Source: Variovorax boronicumulans
Lineage (GTDB): Bacteria; Pseudomonadota; Gammaproteobacteria; Burkholderiales; Burkholderiaceae_C
Reading direction: 5' to 3'
Length of the DNA stretch: 64,000 nucleotides
Assembly (NCBI RefSeq): GCF_029892485.1
Contig: NZ_JARXVG010000009.1
Span: 124,001 to 188,000 of the forward strand
The translations under genes and the position numbers were made by a program. Shown piece after piece: positions 1-10,348 of the stretch; within the stretch, counting starts at the first letter, position 1, and every line of letters starts with the position of its first letter. The notes beneath the pieces were generated by a model that was not told the origin of the DNA, did no database searches, and saw nothing but the letters and a program-made list of their open reading frames with translations.

Positions 1-414
1 CAGCGCCTGCTGCAGGTAGACCGTGGGGCCGGGCGGGGTGTCGATGATCACCACCGTGTCTTGCGGCAGCGCGAAGCGTGCGAGCGTGTCGCCCAGCCAG
101 CCGGGGTGGCGCGCGAGATCGTGCTCGAAACCGATCTGCCGCTCGTCATCCACCGTGCCGAAAGGCAGCAGCACCACGCCGCCGTGCGCCGGACGCATCG
201 CCTGCGCCCAGGGCAACTGGCCGGACGCCGCGGCCAGCAGGCCCTCTTCGCAGGCGCCCGGATCGTTCGCCAGGTGGAAGCGCAGCGCGTTCTGCGGGTC
301 GAGGTCGATGGCCAGTACCTGGAACCCGCGCTCGGCCAGTGCCGTGCTCAGGTTCGCTGCAACGGTCGTCTTGCCGACACCACCCTTCGAGGAAATGACA
401 GGAATGACGAGCAT
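1..414 (-). CDS. bcsQ: Cellulose biosynthesis protein BcsQ, ParA/MinD-like ATPase (partial, 3' end outside window)
   Basis: Only the first 138 codons are visible; the gene runs off the left edge. The N-terminus carries a deviant Walker A motif (KGGVGKT, residues 10-16), a DLDPQ segment typical of ParA/MinD ATPases, and IIDTPPG (Walker B/switch region) near the truncation. BcsQ proteins are inner-membrane-associated ATPases needed for assembly or polar placement of the cellulose secretion complex (family knowledge). The ATG at 414 lies next to the bcsP stop (TGACGATG), so translation is probably coupled. The identification as BcsQ rather than another ParA protein rests on bcsD and bcsP upstream. 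Confidence 0.82.
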   Translation of the reverse strand, partial: MLVIPVISSKGGVGKTTVAANLSTALAERGFQVLAIDLDPQNALRFHLANDPGACEEGLLAAASGQLPWAQAMRPAHGGVVLLPFGTVDDERQIGFEHDLARHPGWLGDTLARFALPQDTVVIIDTPPGPTVYLQQAL

Positions 415-416
415 CG

Positions 417-800
417 TCACGTCGGCCGACGCCAGCGTGACATGGGACCTGCGGGCGGCGCGTGGCGCTGGGGATCGGCCAGTCGGGCAAAAAGAGCTTG
501 AAGTTCGCTGGTCGCGCGGCCAGGTGCCGGGGCGTGAACGGGGGCGTGATTGAACGGTGCCGCGGCGGACGAGGGCGGCGGGGTGGGCGCGACGGGGGCA
601 GCCGGGAGAACCGGGGCTGCGGAAAGTGCCGGCGCAGCCACCGGTGTGCGATCGATAGGGCCGCCCGACAGCAGCGGCCAGTTGTTCACGGCCTGTGCCT
701 CGGCCTCCGGCGCATCGAATTCCTTGTAGTTGTGTGCGTCGCCGCCGAACTTGCGGAACAGGCCGGCAACATCTTCCGCGGAGCGGTCGTTCTGGCTCAT
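417..800 (-). CDS. bcsP: Cellulose biosynthesis protein BcsP/BcsR-like
   Basis: This 127-residue protein has an N-terminal segment (about residues 8-48, with AGLFRKFGG and later NNWPLL) of the kind found in BcsR/BcsP proteins. A low-complexity Pro/Ala stretch (about 50-100) and a helical end containing ELQALFARLA follow. BcsR/BcsP proteins accompany BcsQ and regulate or place the cellulose synthase (family knowledge). The start codon overlaps the bcsD stop (ATGA) and the stop abuts the bcsQ start, so the three genes form one transcript. Function is assigned from context and the short N-terminal motif. Confidence 0.72.
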   Translation of the reverse strand: MSQNDRSAEDVAGLFRKFGGDAHNYKEFDAPEAEAQAVNNWPLLSGGPIDRTPVAAPALSAAPVLPAAPVAPTPPPSSAAAPFNHAPVHAPAPGRATSELQALFARLADPQRHAPPAGPMSRWRRPT

Positions 801-1270
801 GGCGAGGTCCTGCCCAGGCGCAACTCGACGACCGGGCCCGCCGGTTCATCGCCGCCGAGCGCTTTCACGCGCAGGGAGGAGGGCATCTGCTGGGCATCGA
901 ACCACGCCTGATAGACACCTTCGAAGAAGCCGCTGGTCCAGCCGGTCGCGTCAGGGCCGAAGGCCATCGCGATGGGGCTGCAGGCATGGGTGATGACAAC
1001 GCAGTCGGCCTCTTCGCGCAGGCTGCTGAAGCCCCAGTCGATGCCGTCCCAGCGCGCATTGAACTGCGACTGCAGGTCATCGAGCGTCTCGCATGTGGCC
1101 ACGGGCAAGGCGTCGGCCACGCGCTGGCCGATGCGAAAGAAGAGCTGATGCAGGTCTTCAGGCGGCAGGCCGGCGCTCAACTCGGCTGCCATGCCACGGT
1201 TGAATGCCAACCACTGCGCGCTGCAGGCGCGACGTTCGTAATGCTGAGGAACGGTCTCTGCGATGTCCAT
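797..1270 (-). CDS. bcsD: Cellulose synthase subunit D (BcsD)
   Basis: The 157-residue product matches the length of BcsD, the periplasmic ring-forming subunit of type I cellulose systems that organises glucan chains leaving the export pore (family knowledge). No signal peptide is visible, as is normal for BcsD. Characteristic features are the N-terminal QHYERRACSAQWLAF segment and the C-terminal half rich in Gly and aromatic residues (TGWTSGFFEGVYQAWF). It is the first gene of a bcsD-bcsP-bcsQ run; bcsA, bcsB and bcsC are expected beyond the left edge. A 207-bp gap with an inverted repeat separates it from the upstream diguanylate cyclase gene. Confidence 0.78.
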   Translation of the reverse strand: MDIAETVPQHYERRACSAQWLAFNRGMAAELSAGLPPEDLHQLFFRIGQRVADALPVATCETLDDLQSQFNARWDGIDWGFSSLREEADCVVITHACSPIAMAFGPDATGWTSGFFEGVYQAWFDAQQMPSSLRVKALGGDEPAGPVVELRLGRTSP

Positions 1271-1311
1271 GTTGGGGCATTGTGTTGGAGCAACTAACGA
1301 TTGGCAACGTG

Positions 1312-1329
1312 TGTGAACTTTGTTTCACA
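1312..1329. promoter_or_regulatory. Inverted repeat upstream of bcsD (candidate operator)
   Basis: TGTGAA, a 6-bp spacer, then TTCACA forms a perfect inverted repeat centred about 50 bp before the bcsD start, in the 207-bp gap to the diguanylate cyclase gene. It resembles a CRP/FNR-type site, but the TGTGA to TCACA spacing is 8 rather than 6, so the regulator is not identified. Nothing else is recognisable in this gap. Confidence 0.35.
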
Positions 1330-1477
1330 TTCGCAATCGGTTGTCGCTCCATACGAAGGAACGGCCGCACTGGATTCGGGAAACGCAGGATTTATTTGAC
1401 GGCCAGTTGCCGGGCCGTGTGGACCATGTCTCGGCCGGCACCGCGGATGGTCGTGGTGCCAGTCTGGCTGCTGTGCG

Positions 1478-2518
1478 TCAGGCGTGCGAGGCGCGCTCCC
1501 GCGTCAGGGCCCGGCGCGCACGCTTCGTTTCGTACATGGCGGCGTCCGCCTGCCGAAGGGCATCGCGGATCGACGTGACGCGGGGATCGACGGCGACCGC
1601 GCCCACGCTGGGGCCGCCATAGTCGATGACCAGCTGGGACAGCCTGAACTCGCCCGCGGCGCCGGCCATGACGCGCTGCGCGAGCGCCTGCGCCGCGGCT
1701 GCGCGCAGATCGTCGGGCGCATCCTGCGCGGGGCCGGGCCCGATCACCACGAATTCGTCGCCACCGAGCCGCGCGAGCATGTCGCTCGCGCGCAACGTGG
1801 CCTGGAGCCTCTCCGCCATGGCGAGCAGGAATTCGTCGCCGACCTCGTGGCCGTGCGCGTCGTTGATCTGCTTGAAGTCGTCCAGGTCGATGAAACCGAC
1901 CAGGACGCAGGTGCCGTCTCGCTCGCCCTGGGAGAGCATGCGGCCGAGCGCCTCTTCGAGCGAGCGGCGATTCGGCAAGCCGGTGAGCATGTCGGTCGCG
2001 GCATGGCTCGCCAGTTCGGTGTTGGCCTTGGCCAGGCGCTCGAAAAGCAGCTCGCGCTCCACGTGCTGCCCGATGAGCTTGGCAAACAGGCCCAGCACGT
2101 TCGCCGCATTGGGCGGCAGCGGCACCTGCTCGGCGCTGGCCGCGCACAGCGTGCCGTAGAGGCCGGTGCTGTCGGTGCGGACCGGCATGCTCACATAGGT
2201 CTGGATGCCCAGGTCGCGGGCCGCGGCCGAGTCGCCCCAGCACTGGGCAACGTCGCCGGTGTAGAAGCGGCCTTCGTCGAGGGCGCGCTTGCAGAGGGTG
2301 TCGTCCCAGGGCACGCAAAGTCCTTCGGGAATCTGCATCTGCCGGGCATTGCGCGCATACATCACATGCTGCAGGCCCTTGTCGACGTCGATCATCGTGA
2401 GATAGGTCGACTCCAGCCCGCTCACCGCCTCGAGCATCTCGAGCATCGGCCGCGTCAGGTCTTCGAGCGTCCTGGCGGAAGAAACGGAGTCGGAGAGCCG
2501 GAGAAGCAAGGGATCCAT
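1478..2518 (-). CDS. GAF-GGDEF diguanylate cyclase
   Basis: This protein of about 346 residues has an N-terminal GAF-like sensor (about 20-150) and a C-terminal GGDEF domain (about 170-335). The active-site motif GGDEF is intact at 252-256. RASD (243-246) sits exactly five residues before it, which is the position of the allosteric product-inhibition I-site (RxxD). The enzyme should make c-di-GMP from two GTP and be feedback inhibited. I chose ATG 2518 (MDPLLL) because an in-frame start 19 codons upstream would add only a Cys/His-rich tail. It lies upstream of bcsD on the same strand; c-di-GMP activates BcsA, so a functional link is plausible but inferred. Confidence 0.88.
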   Translation of the reverse strand: MDPLLLRLSDSVSSARTLEDLTRPMLEMLEAVSGLESTYLTMIDVDKGLQHVMYARNARQMQIPEGLCVPWDDTLCKRALDEGRFYTGDVAQCWGDSAAARDLGIQTYVSMPVRTDSTGLYGTLCAASAEQVPLPPNAANVLGLFAKLIGQHVERELLFERLAKANTELASHAATDMLTGLPNRRSLEEALGRMLSQGERDGTCVLVGFIDLDDFKQINDAHGHEVGDEFLLAMAERLQATLRASDMLARLGGDEFVVIGPGPAQDAPDDLRAAAAQALAQRVMAGAAGEFRLSQLVIDYGGPSVGAVAVDPRVTSIRDALRQADAAMYETKRARRALTRERASHA

Positions 2519-2609
2519 GAAGCAATTCTGAAGGTGGAGATGCAGAAAATGAATCTTTCGTTTGCAACAACTCATGCAAACGCCCGACGCCGAGCCCGCT
2601 GGGCCTGGC

Positions 2610-5213
2610 TCAGGCCAGCGCGTCCATCAAGTCCTTTTCGATCGCCAGCTGCGTCTTCTGGCCCTGGAGCTCGGGGCCGCTGATCAGGAAGGTGTCTTCC
2701 ACGCGCTCGCCCAGGGTCGTGACCTTGGCGAGCTGCAGGTTGAGGTGATGGCGTGCGAGCACCCGGGCCACTGAATACAGGAGGCCTGCGCGGTCGCTCG
2801 CCGAGATGTTGAGCAGCCACCGCTGCGCCTTGTCGTCGGGCAAGAGGCTGATGCGCGGCTTGATCGGAAAACTCCGCACCCGGCGCGACACCCGGCCCAT
2901 GCTGGGTGGGGGCAGGGCGCCGGCTTCGGTGAGCGTCTGCGCCAGGCCCGACTCCACCATGCTGATCAGGTCGCGGTAATGGTCGGGCAGGAAGGTGGTC
3001 ACGACCTGGAAGGTGTCCAGCGCATAGCCGTTGCTCGTGGTGTGCACCTTGGCATCCAGGATGCTGAACGACGACTGGTCGAAGTAGCCGCAGATGCGCG
3101 CGAACAGGTCGGGCTGGTCGGGCGTGTAGACCACCACCTGCAGGCCTTCGCCCACAGGCGACAGGTGCGCGCGCACGATGGGCGGGGCCTTCGGATCGAC
3201 GGGCACTTTGGCAGGCGGGACGAAGCGCGAGAGCTGCTTGGCGTGCCAGGCGATCTCGGTGGCGTCGTGGCGCATGAAGTAGCCGACGTCCAGCGTGTCC
3301 CACAGCGCCTTGTGCGCCTCGAAGCGCTGCGCGTGCAGGGCCAGCTGCACCAGCGCCTCGCGCTTGCGCGATTCGACTTCGGCGTCGGGGTCGGGCATGC
3401 GGCCGCCCAGGGCGCGCAGCGTGTAGCGGTACAGGTCTTCGAGCAGCTTGCCTTTCCATGCATTCCATACGCGCGGCGAGGTGCCCCGGATGTCGGCAAT
3501 GGTCAGGAGGTACAGGGCCGTGAGGTAGCGCTCGTTGCCCACGCGCCTGGCGAAGGCGCCGATCACCTCGGGGTCGCTCAGGTCCTGCTTCTGCGCCACC
3601 TGGCTCATCACTAGGTGCTCGGCCACGAGGAATTCGATGAGCCTGGAGTCTTCGCGCGCAATGCCGTGCTGCTTGCAGAAGCGCTGCACGTCGCGCGCGC
3701 CCAGCGTGGAATGGTCGCCGCCGCGGCCCTTGGCGATGTCGTGGAAGAGGGCCGCCACGTACAGGATCCAGGGCTTGTCCCAGCCCGCCGCGAGCTGCGA
3801 GCAGAACGGGTATTCGTGCGCATGCTCGGCAATGAAGAAGCGCCGCACGTTGCGCAGCACCATCAGGATGTGCTGGTCCACCGTGTACACGTGGAACAGG
3901 TCATGCTGCATCTGTCCCACGATGCTGCGGAACACGCGCAGGTACCGGCCCAGCACCGAAGTCTGGTTCATCAGCCGGAAGGCATGCGTGATGCCATAGG
4001 GCTGCTGAAGGATCCGCATGAAGGTCTGGTGGTTGACCGGATCGTTGCGGAACTTGCTGTCCATCACGTGGCGCGCGTTGTAGAGCGCCCGCAGCGTGCG
4101 TGCCGACAGGCCCTTCACGCCGATGGTCTTCTGGTACAGCAGGAAGGTCTCGAGCACCGCATGCGGCTCGCGCTCGTAGAGGTCGTCGCTCGCGATCTCG
4201 ATGAGGCCGGCGCGCTCGTAGAAGCGCTCGTTGATCGGCGTGTGCTGCTCGTCGCTCGGCTGAAGGCGCTCGGAGATGTTGAGCAGCAGGATCTGGTTGA
4301 GCTGCGACACGGCCTTGGCGGCCCAGTAGTAGCGGCGCATCAACGCTTCGCTGGACTTGCGCTGCGATTCGCTCTCGTAGCCGAAGCTCGCGGCCACGGC
4401 GGTCTGCAGGTCGAACACCAGCCGGTCTTCGCGCCGGTTGGCAATCACGTGCAGCCGGGCGCGAATGAGCGAGAGCAGCGCCTCGTTGCGCTTGATCTGC
4501 TGCGCCTCGAAGGAGGTGGCCAGGCCGTTCTTGGCCAGGTCGTCCCAGCGGCTGCCGTAGCCGGCGGCCTTGGTCATCCAGAGGATGGTCTGCAGGTCGC
4601 GCAGGCCCCCCGGCGATTCCTTGCAGTTGGGTTCGAGCGCGTAGGGCGTGTTGTCGAACTTCTGGTGGCGGTGCCGCATTTCCTGCGACTTGGCCACGAA
4701 GAAGGCCTGCGGATCGATGGCGCGCACGAAGCGGCGGCGAAAGGCGGTGAAGAGCTTCTTGTCGCCGGCGATCAGGCGGGCTTCGAGCAGCGAGGTCTGG
4801 ACGGTGACGTCCTTCTCGGCCTCGGCCAGGCACTCTTCGACGGTGCGCACGCTGGAGCCGATTTCGAGCCCGGCGTCCCAGCAATGGCCGATGAAGGCTT
4901 CGATTCGAGCCGGATCGATCTCGCTGGCATGGCCTTCGGGCGGCAGCAGCAGCAGCACGTCGACGTCGGAATACGGGAACAGCTCGCCGCGCCCGAAGCC
5001 GCCCACGGCCACCAGCGTCAGCGATTCACCGAAATCGGCGTCCCTCCACAGGGAGCACAGCGTCTGGTCGGCCAGCGCCGAGAGCTGGCGCAGCACCGTG
5101 TGCACGCTGCGTGTGGGGGCGCGCGCAAAGCGCAGGGTGTCGAAGAGGGCGAGCTTCTTCGCGCGATAGGCTTCGCGCAGCGTCGCCACGTCGATCTTGG
5201 CTGCTTCGATCAC
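2610..5213 (-). CDS. glnD: Bifunctional [protein-PII] uridylyltransferase/uridylyl-removing enzyme
   Basis: GlnD senses glutamine and adds or removes UMP on PII proteins to control nitrogen assimilation. The 867-residue length and domain order are standard: a nucleotidyltransferase domain with [15 protein letters not shown] (71-85), a long helical region, an HD domain ([13 protein letters not shown], about 490-502) for deuridylylation, and two C-terminal ACT domains (around 695-760 and 800-860) that bind glutamine. The start lies 19 bp after the map stop, giving a map-glnD transcript as in many proteobacteria. All key motifs look intact. Confidence 0.97.
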   Translation of the reverse strand: MIEAAKIDVATLREAYRAKKLALFDTLRFARAPTRSVHTVLRQLSALADQTLCSLWRDADFGESLTLVAVGGFGRGELFPYSDVDVLLLLPPEGHASEIDPARIEAFIGHCWDAGLEIGSSVRTVEECLAEAEKDVTVQTSLLEARLIAGDKKLFTAFRRRFVRAIDPQAFFVAKSQEMRHRHQKFDNTPYALEPNCKESPGGLRDLQTILWMTKAAGYGSRWDDLAKNGLATSFEAQQIKRNEALLSLIRARLHVIANRREDRLVFDLQTAVAASFGYESESQRKSSEALMRRYYWAAKAVSQLNQILLLNISERLQPSDEQHTPINERFYERAGLIEIASDDLYEREPHAVLETFLLYQKTIGVKGLSARTLRALYNARHVMDSKFRNDPVNHQTFMRILQQPYGITHAFRLMNQTSVLGRYLRVFRSIVGQMQHDLFHVYTVDQHILMVLRNVRRFFIAEHAHEYPFCSQLAAGWDKPWILYVAALFHDIAKGRGGDHSTLGARDVQRFCKQHGIAREDSRLIEFLVAEHLVMSQVAQKQDLSDPEVIGAFARRVGNERYLTALYLLTIADIRGTSPRVWNAWKGKLLEDLYRYTLRALGGRMPDPDAEVESRKREALVQLALHAQRFEAHKALWDTLDVGYFMRHDATEIAWHAKQLSRFVPPAKVPVDPKAPPIVRAHLSPVGEGLQVVVYTPDQPDLFARICGYFDQSSFSILDAKVHTTSNGYALDTFQVVTTFLPDHYRDLISMVESGLAQTLTEAGALPPPSMGRVSRRVRSFPIKPRISLLPDDKAQRWLLNISASDRAGLLYSVARVLARHHLNLQLAKVTTLGERVEDTFLISGPELQGQKTQLAIEKDLMDALA

Positions 5214-5232
5214 GGCCGGGCGCCTCGGCGCT

Positions 5233-6057
5233 TCAGGTTTTGGTCGAGGTGACGAAGGCGGGCGGCGGGGGGCTGCCTTCGGAGAGCGTCAGCACCTCGT
5301 AGCCGGTTTCGGTGACCAGCACCGTGTGCTCCCACTGGGCCGACAGCGAATGGTCGCGCGTGACGATGGTCCAGCCGTCGTACTGGCCGCCCTTGAAGTC
5401 TTCCTTCACGTCGCGCTTGCCGGCGTTGATCATCGGCTCGATGGTGAAGATCATGCCGGGCTTGAGCTCTTCCATGGTGCCCGGGCGGCCGTAGTGCAGC
5501 ACCTGGGGTTCTTCGTGAAAGCGCTGGCCCACGCCGTGGCCGCAGAACTCGCGCACCACCGAAAAGCCCTGGCCCTCGGCGAATTTCTGGATCGCATGGC
5601 CCACGTCGCCCAGATGCCCACCCGGGCGCACCTGCAGGATGCCGTGCCACATGGCCTCGTAGGTGACGCTGCACAGCCGCTTGGCGGCGATGGAGGCATC
5701 GCCGATCACGAACATGCGGCTGTTGTCGCCGAACCAGCCGTCCTTGATGACGGTGACGTCGACATTCATGATGTCGCCCTTCTTCAGGGGCTTGTCGTTG
5801 GGAATGCCGTGGCACACCACGTGGTTGACCGAGGTACAGAGCGACTTCGGGAAAGGGACGCTGCTGGCGCCCATGTAGCCCACCGTGGCCGAGGTGGTGC
5901 CCTGCTTGACCATGTATTCGGCGGCAAGCCGGTCCACGTCGTTGGTCGTGATGCCGGGCTTGATGAAGGGCGTGAGGTAGTCCAGCACCTCGGAGCCGAG
6001 GCGGCAGGCGACGCGCATGGCTTCGATGCCTGCAGCGTCTTTGTAGGTAATGCTCAT
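5233..6057 (-). CDS. map: Type I methionine aminopeptidase
   Basis: The enzyme removes the N-terminal Met from nascent proteins. The 274-residue product shows all five metal ligands expected for type I MetAP: the two Asp in [14 protein letters not shown], His in [12 protein letters not shown], Glu in FTIEPMIN and Glu in WEHTVLV. I chose the ATG at 6057 ([15 protein letters not shown]) because it matches the family N-terminus. A longer frame to 6144 would translate the hairpin-rich repeat upstream and is unlikely. It is transcribed divergently from purL and is followed closely by glnD. Confidence 0.97.
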   Translation of the reverse strand: MSITYKDAAGIEAMRVACRLGSEVLDYLTPFIKPGITTNDVDRLAAEYMVKQGTTSATVGYMGASSVPFPKSLCTSVNHVVCHGIPNDKPLKKGDIMNVDVTVIKDGWFGDNSRMFVIGDASIAAKRLCSVTYEAMWHGILQVRPGGHLGDVGHAIQKFAEGQGFSVVREFCGHGVGQRFHEEPQVLHYGRPGTMEELKPGMIFTIEPMINAGKRDVKEDFKGGQYDGWTIVTRDHSLSAQWEHTVLVTETGYEVLTLSEGSPPPPAFVTSTKT

Positions 6058-6090
6058 GCCCGGAATTATCCCATCGCAGAACGAACCTGC

Positions 6091-6160
6091 CCCCAACGCG
6101 GGACACTTCGTGTTCCCGCTGCCCCCCCGAGGGGGGCGGGCCACTTGGGGCGGCCCGGCG
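6091..6160. repeat. Hairpin-rich intergenic element between map and purL
   Basis: Three stem-loops follow each other: GCGGGACAC with GTGTTCCCGC (one bulge), GCCCCCC-CGA-GGGGGGC at 6121-6137, and GGGCC with GGCCC just after. The element shares the CCCCCA start, the CACTTCGTGT core and the GCGGCCCGGC end with the repeats at 25491 and 30556, and looks like a diverged relative of them. Its right end overlaps the likely -35 box of purL. Confidence 0.6.
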
Positions 6161-6172
6161 TTGGCCTAAAAT
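6145..6172 (+). promoter_or_regulatory. Putative sigma-70 promoter of purL
   Basis: TTGGGG (6145-6150), a 16-bp spacer and TAAAAT (6167-6172) form a plausible -35/-10 pair, giving a leader of about 80 nt before the GTG start of purL. The -35 lies inside the hairpin-rich element. No PurR-type palindrome was recognised. Confidence 0.45.
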
Positions 6173-6259
6173 CCCGGGTTAACGCGGATGGCCCCAGTCA
6201 GCGACCCTCCGCCCTCGATTCCTTGATTCCCAACGCGGCCCCCGAGGCCCCCATCGACC

Positions 6260-9200
6260 GTGACGCAGCCCGCACCTCAAGCCCTTCCCGTCGTAACTCT
6301 TTTCGAGGGCGGCAGCGCGCTCAGCGATTTCCGCGCCCGGCAGTTGCTGCCGAAGCTGCAGGCCATCGAGCCGCGCATCGAGGGCATTTCGGCCCGTTTC
6401 GTCCATCTGGTGGTCACCGATGCCGCGCTCGATGCGGCCGAGCATGACCGCTTCGCCGCGCTGCTGACCTACGGCGAGCCCTTCGAGGCGCCGGCCAAGG
6501 CGGGCACCTCGGTGGTCGTCACGCCGCGCCTGGGCACCGTGTCGCCCTGGGCGTCCAAGGCGACCGACATCGCCCACAACTGCGGCCTGGCGCTGCGCCG
6601 CGTCGAGCGCGTCACGCAATATCACCTGAAGCTCAAGTCGCCGCTGATCGGCAAGGCGCCCGTCATCGAGGGCGACACGCTCGCCGCCGTGGCCGGCCCG
6701 CTGCACGACCGCATGACCGAATCGGTGCTCGCCACAGTCGCGCAGGCCGCCAGCCTGTTCAGCGAACTGCCGGCCCAGCCAATGGCGCAGGTCGATGTGC
6801 AAACCGGCGGCCGCGAGGCCCTGGTGGCCGCCAACACCGGCTTTGGCCTGGCGCTGGCCGAGGACGAGATCGACTACCTCGTCGAAGCCTTCACGCGCCT
6901 CGGCCGAAACCCCAGCGACGTCGAACTGATGATGTTCGCGCAGGCCAACAGCGAGCACTGCCGCCACAAGATCTTCAACGCCCAGTTCACCATCGACGGC
7001 AAGGCGCAGCCGCAAAGCCTGTTCTCGATGATCCGCCACACCGAAAAGCAGAACCCGCAGCACACGGTGATCGCCTATGCGGACAACGCTTCGGTGATGG
7101 AAGGCGCGACCATCGAGCGCTTCATTCCAGCCAGCGGTTCGCAGAGCTATCAAAAAAATAGCGCCCTGAGCCATGTGCTGATGAAGGTCGAGACGCACAA
7201 CCACCCGACCGCGATTTCGCCGTTCCCCGGCGCCTCGACCGGCGCGGGCGGCGAGATCCGCGACGAAGGCGCCACCGGCCGCGGCTCCAAGCCCAAGGCG
7301 GGGCTGACGGGCTTCACGGTCTCCAAGCTCTGGCCGGAAGACGGCCACTACGGCAAGCCCGAGCACATCGCGAGCCCGCTGCAGATCATGACCGAGGGCC
7401 CGCTGGGCGGCGCCGCGTTCAACAATGAATTCGGCCGGCCCAACCTGCTGGGCTACTTCCGCGAATACGAGCAGACCGTCTCGAGCGACCTCGACACCGT
7501 GCAGCGCGGCTATCACAAGCCCATCATGATCGCGGGCGGCCTCGGCAGCATCGATGCCACCCAGACCAAGAAGATCCAGTTCCCGGCCGGTTCGCTGCTG
7601 ATCCAGCTCGGCGGCCCCGGCATGCGCATCGGCATGGGCGGCAGCGCAGCCAGCTCGATGGCCACCGGCGCCAACGCGGCCGAGCTCGACTTCGACTCGG
7701 TGCAGCGCGGCAACCCCGAAATCGAGCGCCGCGCGCAGGAGGTCATCAATCACTGCTGGCAGCAGGGCGCCAACAACCCGATCCTCGCGATCCACGACGT
7801 GGGCGCGGGCGGCCTGAGCAATGCCTTCCCCGAGCTGACCAACGACGCTGGCCGGGGCGCGCGCTTCGACCTGCGCGCCGTGCCGCTCGAGGAATCGGGC
7901 ATGGCGCCCAAGGAAATCTGGTGCAACGAGAGCCAGGAGCGCTACGTGCTGGCCATTGCGCCAGAGTCGCTCGAACAGTTCAAGGCCTTCTGCGAGCGCG
8001 AGCGCTGCCCGTTCTCGGTGGTCGGCGTGGCGACCGAAGAGCGGCAACTGCTGGTGGCCGATGAAGGCGCGGCCGTGCAGCCCGTCGACATGCCCATGGA
8101 CGTGCTGCTCGGGAAGCCGCCCAAGATGCACCGCGACGTGAAGACCGTCGCCCGCACGTTCAAGCCGCTCGATCTCACGGGCGTCGATCTGCAGAAGGCC
8201 GCCATCGACGTGCTCGCGCATCCGACGGTTGCCTCCAAGCGCTTCCTCATCACCATCGGCGACCGCACCGTGGGCGGCATGAGCCACCGCGACCAGATGG
8301 TCGGCCCGTGGCAGGTGCCCGTGGCCGATTGCGCCGTGACACTGGCCGACTACAAGGGCTTCGCGGGCGAGGCCATGAGCATGGGCGAGCGCACGCCGCT
8401 GGCCGCGCTCGACGCGCCGGCCTCGGGCCGCATGGCCGTGGCCGAGGCCATCACCAACCTGCTGGCCGCGCCGATCGAGCTCTCGCGCGTCAAGCTGTCG
8501 GCCAACTGGATGGCTGCCTGCGGCGAACCCGGCGAAGACGCCGCGCTGTACGAAACCGTCAAGGCCGTGGGTCTGGAACTGTGTCCGGCGCTGGGCGTGT
8601 CGATTCCGGTCGGCAAGGATTCGCTGTCGATGCGCACGCAGTGGAAGGATGGCGACGAGGCCAAGAAGGTCACCTCGCCGGTCAGCCTGATCGTGACCGC
8701 CTTCGCGTCGCTGGCCGACGTGCGTGGCACGCTCACGCCGCAGCTCGATGCAGAAGAAGCCGACACCACGCTCGTGCTGATCGACCTGGGTCGTGGCCAG
8801 CACCGCATGGCCGGCAGCATCCTCTCGCAGACGCTCGGCCAGAGCGGCGACACCGTGCCCGACCTCGACGACCCGGCGCAGCTCGTTGCGCTGGTCAATG
8901 CGGTGAACGCAATGCGCGCCGACGGCAAGATCCTCGCAATGCACGACCGCAGCGATGGTGGCCTGTTCGCCACCGCTTGCGAAATGGCCTTTGCCGGCCA
9001 CGTCGGCGTGGCGCTCAACGTCGACATGCTGGTCACCGAAGGCGACGGCATCTCCGACAGCCGCATGGAAACCGGCGACGCCAAGAATTGGGCGCAGCAG
9101 GTCAGCGCGCGGCGCGAAGAACTCACGCTCAAGGCGCTGTTCAACGAAGAGCTCGGCATGGTGCTGCAAGTGCGCACCGCCGAGCGCAACGACGTGATGC

Positions 9201-10267
9201 AGGTGCTGCGCGCCCACGGCCTCAGCGCGCACAGCCATTTCGTCGGCAAGACGCGGCCCGTGAGCTCGACCATGGACGCGGGCAAGGGCAAGCTCGAAGT
9301 CTGGCGCGATGCCAAGTCGGTGTTCAGCGCGTCGCTGCACGACCTGCACCAGGTGTGGGACTCGGTCAGCTGGAAGATCGCCCGCGAGCGAGACAACCCG
9401 GCCTGCGCCGATGCCGAGCACGCCGCGGCCGGCGAGCCTTCGGACCCCGGCATGCATGTGTTCCTGCCGAACGCACAGCCTGCAGCGCCTGCCATCCTGC
9501 AGTCGCGCCCGAAGGTCGCGATCCTGCGGGAGCAAGGCGTGAACTCGCATGTCGAAATGGCCTATGCGTTCACCGAAGCGGGCTTCGAGGCCTACGACGT
9601 GCACATGACCGACCTGCAGACGGGCAGGGCGGACCTCGCCAACTTCAAGGGCGTGGTCGCCTGCGGCGGATTCAGCTACGGCGACACGCTGGGCGCCGGC
9701 ATCGGCTGGGCGCGCAGCATCACCTTCAACCCCAAGCTGGCCGAGCAGTTCAAGGCCTTCTTCGGCCGTGGAGACACCTTCGGCCTCGGCGTGTGCAACG
9801 GTTGCCAGATGTTCGCCGAACTGGCCGACATCATCCCCGGCGCCGAAGCCTGGCCGCGCTTCACCACCAACCAGAGCGAGCGCTTCGAGGCGCGCCTGTC
9901 GATGGTCGAGGTGCTCGAATCGCCGAGCCTCTTCTTCGCCGGCATGGCCGGCAGCCGCCTGCCGATCGCGGTGGCGCACGGCGAGGGCTACGCGAACTTC
10001 AAGCACCGCGGCGATGCGGCCAAGGCCATTGCGGCGATGCGTTTCGTCGACAACCACGGCAATGCGACCGAGCAGTACCCGTTCAATCCGAACGGCAGCG
10101 CCGGCGGCCTGACCTCGGTGACCACGCCCGACGGCCGCTTTACGGCCGTGATGCCGCACCCGGAGCGCGTGTTCCGCAACATCCAGATGAGCTGGACGCC
10201 GGGCGACCGGAGCGAACTCAGCCCCTGGATGCAGATCTGGCGCAACGCGCGCAAGTGGGTGGGTTGA
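6260..10267 (+). CDS. purL: Phosphoribosylformylglycinamidine synthase, single-chain type
   Basis: This enzyme catalyses the ATP- and glutamine-dependent conversion of FGAR to FGAM in purine synthesis. The 1335-residue length fits the large single-chain PurL: an N-terminal PurS-like region, two AIRS-like halves (with [16 protein letters not shown] and [10 protein letters not shown]) and a C-terminal class I glutamine amidotransferase with the nucleophile Cys in [11 protein letters not shown] and a late HPER. The start is the GTG at 6260, giving [18 protein letters not shown]; the only upstream in-frame ATG (6188) is closed by a stop. The gene stands alone between divergent map and the convergent foldase gene. 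Confidence 0.97.
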   Translation: MTQPAPQALPVVTLFEGGSALSDFRARQLLPKLQAIEPRIEGISARFVHLVVTDAALDAAEHDRFAALLTYGEPFEAPAKAGTSVVVTPRLGTVSPWASKATDIAHNCGLALRRVERVTQYHLKLKSPLIGKAPVIEGDTLAAVAGPLHDRMTESVLATVAQAASLFSELPAQPMAQVDVQTGGREALVAANTGFGLALAEDEIDYLVEAFTRLGRNPSDVELMMFAQANSEHCRHKIFNAQFTIDGKAQPQSLFSMIRHTEKQNPQHTVIAYADNASVMEGATIERFIPASGSQSYQKNSALSHVLMKVETHNHPTAISPFPGASTGAGGEIRDEGATGRGSKPKAGLTGFTVSKLWPEDGHYGKPEHIASPLQIMTEGPLGGAAFNNEFGRPNLLGYFREYEQTVSSDLDTVQRGYHKPIMIAGGLGSIDATQTKKIQFPAGSLLIQLGGPGMRIGMGGSAASSMATGANAAELDFDSVQRGNPEIERRAQEVINHCWQQGANNPILAIHDVGAGGLSNAFPELTNDAGRGARFDLRAVPLEESGMAPKEIWCNESQERYVLAIAPESLEQFKAFCERERCPFSVVGVATEERQLLVADEGAAVQPVDMPMDVLLGKPPKMHRDVKTVARTFKPLDLTGVDLQKAAIDVLAHPTVASKRFLITIGDRTVGGMSHRDQMVGPWQVPVADCAVTLADYKGFAGEAMSMGERTPLAALDAPASGRMAVAEAITNLLAAPIELSRVKLSANWMAACGEPGEDAALYETVKAVGLELCPALGVSIPVGKDSLSMRTQWKDGDEAKKVTSPVSLIVTAFASLADVRGTLTPQLDAEEADTTLVLIDLGRGQHRMAGSILSQTLGQSGDTVPDLDDPAQLVALVNAVNAMRADGKILAMHDRSDGGLFATACEMAFAGHVGVALNVDMLVTEGDGISDSRMETGDAKNWAQQVSARREELTLKALFNEELGMVLQVRTAERNDVMQVLRAHGLSAHSHFVGKTRPVSSTMDAGKGKLEVWRDAKSVFSASLHDLHQVWDSVSWKIARERDNPACADAEHAAAGEPSDPGMHVFLPNAQPAAPAILQSRPKVAILREQGVNSHVEMAYAFTEAGFEAYDVHMTDLQTGRADLANFKGVVACGGFSYGDTLGAGIGWARSITFNPKLAEQFKAFFGRGDTFGLGVCNGCQMFAELADIIPGAEAWPRFTTNQSERFEARLSMVEVLESPSLFFAGMAGSRLPIAVAHGEGYANFKHRGDAAKAIAAMRFVDNHGNATEQYPFNPNGSAGGLTSVTTPDGRFTAVMPHPERVFRNIQMSWTPGDRSELSPWMQIWRNARKWVG

Positions 10268-10291
10268 TCGCCTGAAAGGCTGCCGCGGCAG

Positions 10292-10331
10292 CCCCATGAA
10301 AAAACGGCCCGCAGGCCGTTTTTTCATGGGG
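10292..10331. terminator. Bidirectional rho-independent terminator between purL and the foldase gene
   Basis: Two 18-bp arms are perfectly complementary (10292-10309 and 10314-10331) around a CGCA loop. The stem holds GGCC pairs flanked by A6 on one side and T6 on the other, so it gives a U-tract for transcripts from either direction. It lies between the convergent ends of purL (10267) and the parvulin gene (10349). Confidence 0.93.
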
Positions 10332-10348
10332 GGAGAAAAGCCCGAGGC

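Noticed and set aside
1312-1329. CRP site upstream of bcsD
   Set aside because: The half-sites fit, but the spacing between TGTGA and TCACA is 8 instead of 6, so it is listed only as an unidentified inverted repeat.
6179-10327. 1382-codon open frame antisense to purL
   Set aside because: It is a mirror frame produced by GC-biased third positions. The product is low-complexity His/Arg/Ala/Gly-rich and purL is complete on the other strand.
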